A stretch of 6,819 nt of DNA from GCA-020352575 sp964600365 (GTDB lineage Bacteria > Actinomycetota > Acidimicrobiia > Spongiisociales > JAENVV01): NCBI GenBank assembly GCA_964600365.1, contig CAZRJG010000088.1, positions 1 through 6,819 on the forward strand, read 5' to 3'. The stretch's first letter is position 1, and every line of letters begins with the position of its first letter. Positions 1 to 5,267 of the stretch are shown in pieces. Below the pieces are notes generated by a model. That model saw nothing but the letters and a program-made list of their open reading frames with translations. It searched no databases and had not been told where the DNA came from. A program made the position numbers and the translations under genes.

Positions 1-244
1 AGTGACTTCTACTGGGACATGCGAGCGTCGCTTGCTTTCGACACCATTCATGTAGACCAGACCTGGACCAGCTGGCGAGTCCACGATGGCCAGGCAACGC
101 GGCCAGTCCAAGCCGGTGGAGAGAACCATCTGAAAGCACGCAGCATGGGAGCCCGGAGAGAAGGGCGGTTGCCATTCCCGAAGGCTCAGGTCTCGAAGGA
201 TCCCTATCCTCGGCCTCCACGCCCGACACCCTGGAGACACCCGT
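1..244. other. Upstream region of lpdA without a convincing gene
   Basis: No reading frame here has recognisable protein motifs. It looks less GC-biased than the genes that follow. On the + strand, frame 1 is open from the window edge but runs on into lpdA out of frame until 618, so it is unlikely to be a gene. On the - strand, an open frame from an ATG at 129 runs off the left edge (43 codons); it has no visible ribosome site and no family that I recognise. The part nearest lpdA holds a possible -10 box and the lpdA ribosome site (GGAG, 233-236). Confidence 0.5.
205..210 (+). promoter_or_regulatory. Possible -10 box of the lpdA promoter
   Basis: TATCCT fits the TANNNT pattern of actinobacterial primary sigma factor promoters. 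It would start transcription near 217 and leave a leader of about 28 bases containing the GGAG ribosome site. No good -35 box is seen at 16-18 bases upstream; the only TTGNCA-like match (TTGCCA, 169-174) is too far away. This is an inference from position and sequence only. Confidence 0.3.
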
Positions 245-1624
245 ATGTACGACGTGATCGTCATCGGCGGAGGCCCCGCCGGATACGCATCCGCCCTCTA
301 CGCCCACAACTTCGGCTTGAAGGTCGCCCTCGTCGAGAAGGAACGGGTCGGTGGCACGTGCCTCATCCGTGGCTGCATCCCCGCCAAGGCGTGGCTCCAG
401 GCCGCCGAGGTGTATCACACAGTCACCACCGCCTCCTCGTTCGGGGTGAACGTGTCGGGCGATGTCTCCTTCGACTGGGGTGCGGGCCTCGAGCGCAAGA
501 ACAAGATCGTCGAAGGCCTCGTGCGTGGCCTCTCGGGCCTCCTCAAGCAGCGCGACGTCGACATCATCGACGGGTTCGGTCGCGTCACCGGGCCCAACCA
601 GGTGACCGTGGCGGGTGAGGGCTACGAGGGCGACACGGTGGTGGAGGCCAAGCACATCATCCTCGCCACCGGCTCGGTGCCCCGCTCCATCCCCGGCTTC
701 GAGTTCGACGGCGTGAAGGTCGTCTCCTCCGACCACGCCCTCGACTGGACCTCCCAGCCTGCCCGGGTTGGGATCATCGGCGCAGGCGCCATCGGGTGTG
801 AGTTCGCTTCCTTGCTCGCCGATCTCGGTTCGGAGGTGCACGTCTTCGAGCTCATGGATCAGATCGTCCCGGGTGCCGACGCCGACGCCGCCGCCGAACT
901 CCAGAAGCAGCTGAAGCGCCGCAAGGTCAAGTTCAACGTCGGGGTGCAGGTGAACCCCCCGCAGGTCACCGACTCCGGAGTGGCGCTCTCGTGGGAAGGC
1001 GGATCCGTCGAGGTGGACGTGGTCCTCGTCGCCGTCGGGCGGGCGCCGGCCACCGCCGGGATCGGCCTCGAGGCGGTCGGTATCGCCGCCGACCGCGGCT
1101 ACGTCCACGCCGACCGTGCCACGCAGCAGACGAACGTCTCCAACATCTACGCCGTCGGTGACATCGTCGCCGGCACCCCCCAGCTCGCCCACGCAGGGTT
1201 CGCCGAGGCGATCGCTGCGGTGACGCACATCGCCACGGGCCAGCCCGCCGCTGTCGACTACCGGGCGATTCCGCTCGTCGTGTACACCCATCCCGAGATG
1301 GCCGAGGTCGGGTACTCGGAGGCGAAGGCGAAGGAGATGGGCCTCGACGTCGAGACCCATGACCACTCCTTCCTCGGCGTCGGCCGGGCCCAGATCCAGA
1401 ACGCCAACCAGGGCAAGGTGAAGGTCGTCGTCGAGAAGGGCGGCCCGATCGTCGGTGCCTCGGTGGTCGGCCCGTCGGCGGGTGAGCTCATCCACGAGCT
1501 CATGTACATCGTCGGGTGGGAGGCCCTCCCTGAGGAGGCCGCCGCCTTCATCCACGCCCACCCCACCCTCAGCGAGGCAGTGGGGGAGACCCTGCTGGCG
1601 GCCACGGGCCGGGGCCTGCACTGA
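245..1624 (+). CDS. lpdA: Dihydrolipoamide dehydrogenase (E3)
   Basis: This flavoprotein disulfide reductase reoxidises the dihydrolipoyl group on E2 and passes the electrons through FAD to NAD+. It is the shared E3 of the pyruvate, 2-oxoglutarate and branched-chain 2-oxoacid dehydrogenase complexes in the cytoplasm. The 459 residues match the family's usual length of about 460-475. In order: the N-terminal FAD-binding GGGPAG (residues 8-13); the redox disulfide in GGTCLIRGCIPAK (C39 and C44); ATGSVP (141-146); the NAD-binding GAGAIG (179-184); the second FAD contact AVGDI (303-307); and the C-terminal HAHPTLSE, in which H439 and E444 form the catalytic dyad. All key residues are present. The ATG at 245 follows GGAG at 233-236 with an 8-base gap and gives the expected N-terminus. 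The downstream E2, LipB and LipA genes support a role in lipoyl-dependent complexes rather than another disulfide reductase role. Family assignment is very secure; which complex it serves is inference. Confidence 0.96.
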   Translation: MYDVIVIGGGPAGYASALYAHNFGLKVALVEKERVGGTCLIRGCIPAKAWLQAAEVYHTVTTASSFGVNVSGDVSFDWGAGLERKNKIVEGLVRGLSGLLKQRDVDIIDGFGRVTGPNQVTVAGEGYEGDTVVEAKHIILATGSVPRSIPGFEFDGVKVVSSDHALDWTSQPARVGIIGAGAIGCEFASLLADLGSEVHVFELMDQIVPGADADAAAELQKQLKRRKVKFNVGVQVNPPQVTDSGVALSWEGGSVEVDVVLVAVGRAPATAGIGLEAVGIAADRGYVHADRATQQTNVSNIYAVGDIVAGTPQLAHAGFAEAIAAVTHIATGQPAAVDYRAIPLVVYTHPEMAEVGYSEAKAKEMGLDVETHDHSFLGVGRAQIQNANQGKVKVVVEKGGPIVGASVVGPSAGELIHELMYIVGWEALPEEAAAFIHAHPTLSEAVGETLLAATGRGLH

Positions 1625-1675
1625 GCCCGCTCCGAATCGCTCATCCCGAGGTCGTCGCGTGCCGATGACCACCGC

Positions 1676-3361
1676 GTGACCAGGGCACTTCGACTCCTGC
1701 TCGTCCTCGCACTCGGGGCAGCGCCGCTCACCAACAGCGCGTCGCCCGACGTCCCGGCGCCCGCGCGCTTCAGCGAGGGGTACGTGTCGAGCGCCCCGTC
1801 GGCGGTGCCGATCGCACAGTCCGCCGGATTCGCAGGGGGCACCAATGAGGTCGATGTGCTGTTCGTCTTCTCCGGCGACGCCTACGTAGCCTTCGGTTCG
1901 GGGGCCGGGGTGCGTGCCTACCTCGAGGGGGAACTCGCCGATGTGAACCAGGTGTCGGCCAACAGCGGGGTCTCGTCGACGTACCGGCTGGTCGCCACCG
2001 TCGGCGTCGACGTTCCCGAACCCACCGACTCGGCCTCGGCGCTCTGGGCACTCACGCTCGTCGACGGGTTCGCCGACGAGGTGTTCTCGCTCCGCGAGCA
2101 GTACTCCGCCGACGTCGTCGTGCTCCTCATGGGCGACCTCACCGACTTCGATGGCGTGGCGTGGATCGGCCCCGACCCCTCCACGGCGTTCGCCGTGGTG
2201 GACCTCGACTGCCCTGCGGTGTGCATCGCCCACGAGCTCGGCCACCTCCACGGCAGTGCCCACGACCCCGACAATGCCTTGGCTGTGGGCAGGGCCTCCT
2301 ACTCCTACGGCTACCGGGTCCCGGGCACCCTGCGCACCGTGATGGCCTACCCGTGTGAGTTCCAGGGCCTCGCTGCCTGCCAGACCATCCCCTACTTCTC
2401 CTCCCCGGGCCTCACCTGGAACGGGCAGGCGCTCGGCACCGCCTCGGCCGACAACGTCCGTTCCATCAACGAGGTGTCCTCGCAGATGGCGTCCGCCGCC
2501 CCCGGTCAGCCAGCCTTCTCCTCCGGTGCGGCGCTGTCGGTGGACGACCACGGTGATGGGACGGTCTCGTTGTCGTGGCCCCAGGCGTCGGCCACCACCA
2601 CGGCCTACGGGCTCCGGGTCTTCGACATCGACTCCGGCGCGTGGTTGGAGGACGTCCTCGCCTCCACCTCGGTGCGGGTCGGGGTCCTCTCGGTGGGCCA
2701 CCGAGTCTCGTTCCAAGTGATCGCATGGGACGCCGCGGGGCGGGCCTCCTTGTGGGGGCCATCCGCATTGATCGTCGTGGGAGCGGCCAGCCCGGCGACG
2801 ACCTCCACGAGCACGAGCTCCACCACGACCACCACGACGGTCCCGGCCTCTGTCGGGACGTTCAGCGACGACGACGGTTCCCCGTTCGTCGAGGAGATCG
2901 AGTGGCTTGCCTCCTCCGGCATCACCCAGGGGTGTGGTGGCGGCCGGTTCTGCCCCAACGACGTCGTGACGAGGGGCCAGATGGCGGCGTTCCTCACGCG
3001 TGCGCTCGGCCTGTCCGTGCCCGCGACCGATTCGTTCACCGACGACGACGGCTCGCCCTTCGAGGCCGACATCGAGGCGATCGCTGCAGCCGGCATCACG
3101 GTGGGGTGCGACGAGGGTCGGTTCTGCCCGGGTGCCTCGGTGACCCGCGAGCAGATGGCCGCCTTCCTCGTTCGGGCGCTCTCGCTCCCGGCGTCGGGGG
3201 TCGACGCGTTCACCGACGACGACGGCCGATTCCTCGAACCCGAGATCCAGGCGCTCGCCGCCTCGGGTGTCACCCAGGGGTGTGGTGGGACGAGCTTCTG
3301 CCCCGCCGCACCGGTCACCCGCGAGCAGATGGCGGCGTTCTTGTTCCGGGCGCTCGGCTGA
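1676..3361 (+). CDS. Secreted metzincin-type zinc protease with FN3-like and SLH-like repeats
   Basis: Predicted exported zinc endopeptidase of 561 residues, probably held at the cell surface. Residues 1-23 look like a signal peptide: Arg-containing start, Leu-rich core (LLLVLALGAA), likely cut near NSAS. The catalytic domain carries HELGHLHGSAHD (186-197), a full HExxHxxGxxHD zinc motif with ligands H186, H190 and H196 and catalytic E187. A plausible Met-turn follows at M223 (VMAYP), then IPYFSSPG (238-245), a pattern I associate with bacterial reprolysin-like M12 proteins. Residues about 280-369 resemble a fibronectin type III fold. A Thr/Ser-rich linker (372-390) leads to three SLH-like repeats. 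The GTG at 1676 is the first start after the in-frame lpdA stop, 51 bases downstream; no clear ribosome site is seen. Its substrate is unknown, and it has no evident link to the lipoate genes around it. The protease class is well supported; surface anchoring is inference. Confidence 0.85.
   Translation: MTRALRLLLVLALGAAPLTNSASPDVPAPARFSEGYVSSAPSAVPIAQSAGFAGGTNEVDVLFVFSGDAYVAFGSGAGVRAYLEGELADVNQVSANSGVSSTYRLVATVGVDVPEPTDSASALWALTLVDGFADEVFSLREQYSADVVVLLMGDLTDFDGVAWIGPDPSTAFAVVDLDCPAVCIAHELGHLHGSAHDPDNALAVGRASYSYGYRVPGTLRTVMAYPCEFQGLAACQTIPYFSSPGLTWNGQALGTASADNVRSINEVSSQMASAAPGQPAFSSGAALSVDDHGDGTVSLSWPQASATTTAYGLRVFDIDSGAWLEDVLASTSVRVGVLSVGHRVSFQVIAWDAAGRASLWGPSALIVVGAASPATTSTSTSSTTTTTTVPASVGTFSDDDGSPFVEEIEWLASSGITQGCGGGRFCPNDVVTRGQMAAFLTRALGLSVPATDSFTDDDGSPFEADIEAIAAAGITVGCDEGRFCPGASVTREQMAAFLVRALSLPASGVDAFTDDDGRFLEPEIQALAASGVTQGCGGTSFCPAAPVTREQMAAFLFRALG
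2861..3358 (+). repeat. Three SLH-like protein repeats, period 58 residues
   Basis: Within the protease gene, three related units begin at residues 396, 454 and 512, exactly 58 residues (174 bases) apart; the last is cut short by the stop. Each starts with an F-S/T-DDDG segment, continues with an acidic helix and a G-I/V-T-x-GC turn, then FCP, and ends with VTR-x-QMAAFL-x-RAL. Each carries a cysteine pair six residues apart (420/426, 478/484, 536/542), which may form disulfides outside the cell. SLH repeats of other bacteria bind secondary cell wall polymers; whether this Cys-containing version does so cannot be told from sequence. Confidence 0.85.
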
Positions 3362-3390
3362 TCGAATCCGTCGCAACGCGGGGTCGTCGG

Positions 3391-3396
3391 TATGCT
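3391..3396 (+). promoter_or_regulatory. Possible -10 box of the sucB promoter
   Basis: TATGCT lies in the 72-base gap between the protease stop and the sucB start. Transcription from about 3403 would give a leader of about 31 bases that includes the GGAG ribosome site. No clear -35 box is visible. A promoter here would let E2 be expressed apart from the protease gene. Based on sequence pattern and position only. Confidence 0.35.
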
Positions 3397-3422
3397 CGGT
3401 CGTCCCGATCGAGCACCACAGC

Positions 3423-3426
3423 GGAG
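3423..3426 (+). promoter_or_regulatory. Ribosome binding site that fixes the sucB start
   Basis: GGAG sits 7 bases before the ATG at 3434. It favours that start over the upstream in-frame ATG at 3392, which overlaps the possible -10 box and would add 14 residues with no counterpart in E2 proteins. Confidence 0.75.
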
Positions 3427-3433
3427 ACCCCCC

Positions 3434-4891
3434 ATGGCCCACACCGTCCAGATGCCCCAGTTGGGCGAGACCGTCACCGAAGGCACGATCCTCTCGTGGT
3501 CGAAGGGTGTCGGTGACACCGTCTCGGTCGATGAGGTCCTCGTGGAGATCTCCACCGACAAGGTCGATACCGAGGTCCCTTCGCCCGTTGCGGGGGTGAT
3601 CCTCGAGATCATTGCCCAGGAGGGTGAGACCATCGAGGTCGGCGCCCCCATGTGCATCATCGGCGACGAAGGCGACGCCCCCGCCGCCGAACAAGAAGAT
3701 CAGGTCTCCCCTCCAGGGGGGACGGGCCCCGCTGCAGAGCAGCGGGAGGGGGGCGAGGCACCTCAAGCCCCAGCACCAAAAGCCGCCCCAGCACCCGAAC
3801 CCGCCCCAGCACCTGCTCCCGAGCCCGCCCCGGTGGCGTCCCAGTCGTTCGAACTGGTCGTCGAGCCCGCCGAGGAGGACACCTCCAAGTTCGTCTCCCC
3901 GATCGTGCGGCGCCTCGCCCGTGAGAACAACGTCGACCTCGCCGTGGTCACCGGCACCGGCGAGGGTGGCCGCGTGACCCGCCGCGACATTGAGGCCCAC
4001 CTCGACAGCAAGGCTGTCGCTGAGCCAACTCCCGCCCCGGCCCCAGAGCCCACTCCCGCACCTGAGCCCGCCCCGGCTCCCGCTGCAACCTCCGCCCCCG
4101 TGCCCGCTCCTGCTTCGGCTCCGGAGCCGAAGGCGCCGGCAGCGAGCGCCGTGCCTCAGGTCCCGTCGGGGGAGGGCGACACCGTCAAGGAACTGTCCCG
4201 CCTCCGCACGATGATCGCCACGAACATGCGGAACTCGAAGGACACCGCAGCGCACGTGTTCACCAGCATCGAGGTGGACTTCGAGCGGGTCGAGCGGGTG
4301 CGATCCCGACACAAGGCTGCCTTCAAGGCCGAGAACGGCTTCAGCCTCACGTACCTCCCGTTCATCGTACGGGCGACGCTCGACGCCCTGCGGACCTACC
4401 CGCAGGTCAACTCGAGCTTCTTCCTCGACGAGCGCCGCCACGTCCTCCACGGCGACCTCAATGTCGGCATCGCAGTGGACCTCGACCAAGAGGGCCTCAT
4501 CGTCCCGGTGCTCAAGCACGCCGACCAGTACCGGTTGGCGGGTATCGCCCGGAACATCGTGGATCTCGCCACCAGAGCCCGTGACAAGGCGCTCGGCCCC
4601 GACGACCTCTCGGGTGGCACGTTCTCGATCACGAACATGGGCCCATTCGGCACGATGATGACCGCCCCGATCATCAACGTTCCCCAGACGGCGATCCTCG
4701 CCACCGACGGGATCAAGAAGCGCCCGGTCGTCGTGGAGGGTGACAGCGGCGACCAGATCGCCATCCACCACGTCGGCTACCTCGGCCTCACCTGGGACCA
4801 CCGAGCCTTCGACGGATCGACCGCAGGCATGTTCCTCGCAAGGATCAAGCAGAGCATCGAGACCTGGGACTGGGAACAAGAACTGGTCTAG
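3434..4891 (+). CDS. sucB: Dihydrolipoamide acyltransferase (E2), actinobacterial SucB/DlaT type
   Basis: E2 core of a 2-oxoacid dehydrogenase complex: it accepts the acyl group from E1 on its lipoyl arm, passes it to CoA, and presents dihydrolipoate to E3. The 485 residues comprise one lipoyl domain (about 1-80) with the lipoyl-lysine K43 in STDKVDTEVPSP; a Pro/Ala-rich linker (about 81-150); the E1/E3-binding domain (about 152-190, KFVSPIVRRLA through GGRVTRRDI); a second Pro/Ala/Glu linker (about 194-245); and the catalytic domain (about 250-485) with DHRAFDG, giving H456 and D460 of the HxxxDG motif. The start at 3434 is set by GGAG and by the conserved lipoyl-domain N-terminus. lpdA lies upstream and lipB-lipA downstream, as near dlaT in mycobacteria. 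Whether the substrate is succinyl, acetyl or branched-chain acyl cannot be decided here; actinobacterial proteins annotated SucB often serve pyruvate dehydrogenase. Residues 91-107 are encoded by a palindromic element listed separately. Confidence 0.92.
   Translation: MAHTVQMPQLGETVTEGTILSWSKGVGDTVSVDEVLVEISTDKVDTEVPSPVAGVILEIIAQEGETIEVGAPMCIIGDEGDAPAAEQEDQVSPPGGTGPAAEQREGGEAPQAPAPKAAPAPEPAPAPAPEPAPVASQSFELVVEPAEEDTSKFVSPIVRRLARENNVDLAVVTGTGEGGRVTRRDIEAHLDSKAVAEPTPAPAPEPTPAPEPAPAPAATSAPVPAPASAPEPKAPAASAVPQVPSGEGDTVKELSRLRTMIATNMRNSKDTAAHVFTSIEVDFERVERVRSRHKAAFKAENGFSLTYLPFIVRATLDALRTYPQVNSSFFLDERRHVLHGDLNVGIAVDLDQEGLIVPVLKHADQYRLAGIARNIVDLATRARDKALGPDDLSGGTFSITNMGPFGTMMTAPIINVPQTAILATDGIKKRPVVVEGDSGDQIAIHHVGYLGLTWDHRAFDGSTAGMFLARIKQSIETWDWEQELV
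3704..3752 (+). repeat. Two-hairpin palindromic element inside the sucB linker
   Basis: Two back-to-back inverted repeats lie in the coding sequence. The first pairs 3704-3711 with 3716-3723 (8 pairs, one G-T, loop TCCA). The second pairs 3728-3735 with 3739-3746 (8 perfect pairs, loop AGA) and is followed by a G-run. The 4-base gap between the hairpins and the trailing AGGGGG match the intergenic copy at 5135-5186. It encodes residues 91-107 (VSPPGG through REGG), which break the surrounding Ala/Pro/Glu pattern of the linker, and it stays in frame. I infer insertion of a mobile palindromic repeat into a tolerant linker; chance in GC-rich sequence is the alternative. Confidence 0.55.
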
Positions 4892-4907
4892 GCAGCAGTG
4901 GACGCAG

Positions 4908-4927
4908 ATCCCCCCGCAGGGGGGGAT
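4908..4927 (+). terminator. GC hairpin just after sucB
   Basis: 4908-4915 (ATCCCCCC) pairs perfectly with 4920-4927 (GGGGGGAT) around the loop GCAG, 16 bases after the sucB stop. There is no T-run behind it, so it is not a classical terminator, although actinobacterial terminators often lack one. It has the same stem sequence as the first hairpin at 5135-5153 and may simply be a further repeat copy. Confidence 0.35.
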
Positions 4928-4943
4928 GCCCACCCCCGAGCAG

Positions 4944-4960
4944 ATCCCCCCAGCGGGGTT
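4944..4960 (+). repeat. Degenerate copy of the ATCCCCCC hairpin
   Basis: ATCCCCCC at 4944-4951 is followed by AGC and only four G, then TTT, so a short stem (4948-4951 with 4955-4958) remains. It shares its left arm with the hairpins at 4908 and 5135. The short T-run gives it slight terminator character. Confidence 0.4.
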
Positions 4961-4961
4961 T

Positions 4962-5005
4962 GCGAGCGAAGCGAGCCCAGCGGAGGCACACTCGGAGCGA
5001 AGCGA
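4962..5005 (+). repeat. GAGCGAAGCGA direct repeats
   Basis: The 11-base word GAGCGAAGCGA occurs at 4964-4974 and 4995-5005, 31 bases apart. The first copy is part of GCGAGC-GAA-GCGAGC (4962-4976), itself a direct repeat of a hexamer. I know similar words from intergenic regions of high-GC actinobacteria; no function can be assigned from sequence. Confidence 0.6.
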
Positions 5006-5008
5006 CGA

Positions 5009-5039
5009 CCAGCCACAGGCTGGCCGTGCGGGTGCACGG
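5009..5039 (+). repeat. Two abutting 6-bp hairpins
   Basis: CCAGCC (5009-5014) pairs with GGCTGG (5018-5023) around ACA, and directly next to it CCGTGC (5024-5029) pairs with GCACGG (5034-5039) around GGGT. Both stems are perfect and could stack on each other in RNA. Confidence 0.5.
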
Positions 5040-5052
5040 GTGGGGCGAGCAC

Positions 5053-5086
5053 GATGGGCCCCACGGCCCGAAGGGTCGTGGGAGGG
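5053..5086 (+). repeat. Palindromic repeat, copy A (second hairpin only)
   Basis: 5060-5069 pairs with 5073-5082 over 10 positions (one G-T) around the loop GAA. The 34-base unit matches 5151-5184 at 28 positions; the differences fall in the loop (3), outside the stem (1), or at stem positions that keep pairing (2). The first, ATCCCCCC-type hairpin is not present next to this copy. Confidence 0.65.
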
Positions 5087-5102
5087 AGCGATGGCTCCTT
5101 CC
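5081..5102 (+). repeat. 9-bp hairpin overlapping copy A
   Basis: 5081-5089 pairs with 5094-5102 over 9 positions (one G-T) around the loop GATG. It shares two bases with the stem of copy A (5060-5082), so the outer pairs of the two hairpins compete in a single RNA. No matching structure follows copy B. Confidence 0.5.
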
Positions 5103-5134
5103 TGGAGGTCCCCGAGTTGGCTACCCCTGAGCGG

Positions 5135-5186
5135 ATCCCCCCTGCGGGGGGATGGGGCCCGCGGCCCAGTGGGCCGTGGGAGGGGG
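5135..5186 (+). repeat. Two-hairpin palindromic element, copy B (complete)
   Basis: The first hairpin pairs 5135-5142 (ATCCCCCC) with 5146-5153 around TGC (8 perfect pairs). After a 4-base gap the second pairs 5158-5167 with 5171-5180 (10 pairs, one G-T) around AGT, followed by AGGGGG. This is the clearest full copy of the element also seen in sucB (3704-3752) and in part at 4908 and 5053. Confidence 0.7.
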
Positions 5187-5208
5187 AAGAGAGATCGGAT
5201 CCTGCACC

Positions 5209-5222
5209 CCCCGCCTACGGGG
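5209..5222 (+). repeat. Short CCCCG/CGGGG hairpin
   Basis: 5209-5213 pairs with 5218-5222 around CCTA. It is flanked by further C- and G-runs (C6 at 5207-5212, GGAGGGGG at 5221-5228) and may be a worn copy of the same repeat family. Confidence 0.4.
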
Positions 5223-5254
5223 AGGGGGCCTCCACCTCGACCGGCGAACCCTCC

Positions 5255-5260
5255 TACCCT
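5255..5260 (+). promoter_or_regulatory. Possible -10 box for a leaderless lipB-lipA transcript
   Basis: TACCCT fits TANNNT and ends 7 bases before the ATG at 5268, so transcription would start at or near the A of the start codon. No ribosome site is present: the bases before the ATG are almost all pyrimidines. This layout is common for leaderless genes in actinobacteria. No convincing -35 box is visible at the right distance. Confidence 0.4.
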
Positions 5261-5267
5261 CCTCCCC

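Larger units (their letters stand above)
4892..5267. other. Hairpin-rich intergenic region between sucB and lipB-lipA
   Basis: These 376 bases hold no believable gene. The + frame open across it gives a Gly/Pro/Ser-rich, motif-free product and runs out of frame into lipB. Instead I can pair at least eight short GC-rich inverted repeats, several related to each other, plus a repeated GAGCGAAGCGA word. The stretch begins right after the sucB stop and ends at a possible promoter for lipB-lipA, so it could end or damp transcription from sucB while leaving lipB-lipA its own start. No tRNA or known riboswitch pattern was recognised. Confidence 0.7.

Noticed and set aside
1..129. - strand open frame from ATG at 129 to the window edge
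   Set aside because: It could be the start of a divergent gene, but it has only 43 codons, no ribosome site and no recognised motif. The opposite strand looks equally plausible, so I leave it uncalled.
19..618. + strand frame of 199 codons at the left edge
   Set aside because: More than half overlaps lpdA in another frame and gives an Arg/Pro-rich shadow product. The first 75 or so residues lack recognisable motifs.
3392..3433. Upstream ATG as the sucB start
   Set aside because: It would add 14 residues not seen in E2 proteins and overlaps the possible -10 box. The ATG at 3434 has GGAG at the right distance and the expected lipoyl-domain N-terminus.
2575..3516. + strand frame of 313 codons in the protease region
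   Set aside because: It is a frame-shifted reading of the SLH-like repeats, dominated by Arg and Gly, and runs into sucB out of frame.
2605..3660. - strand open frame of 351 codons opposite the protease and sucB
   Set aside because: It crosses two well-supported + strand genes and the gap between them. The Ser/Pro/Thr-rich product has no motif and is typical of antisense frames in high-GC DNA.
4908..5222. CRISPR array
   Set aside because: The repeated units are palindromic, unevenly spaced and variable, with no regular unique spacers and no cas genes in the window.
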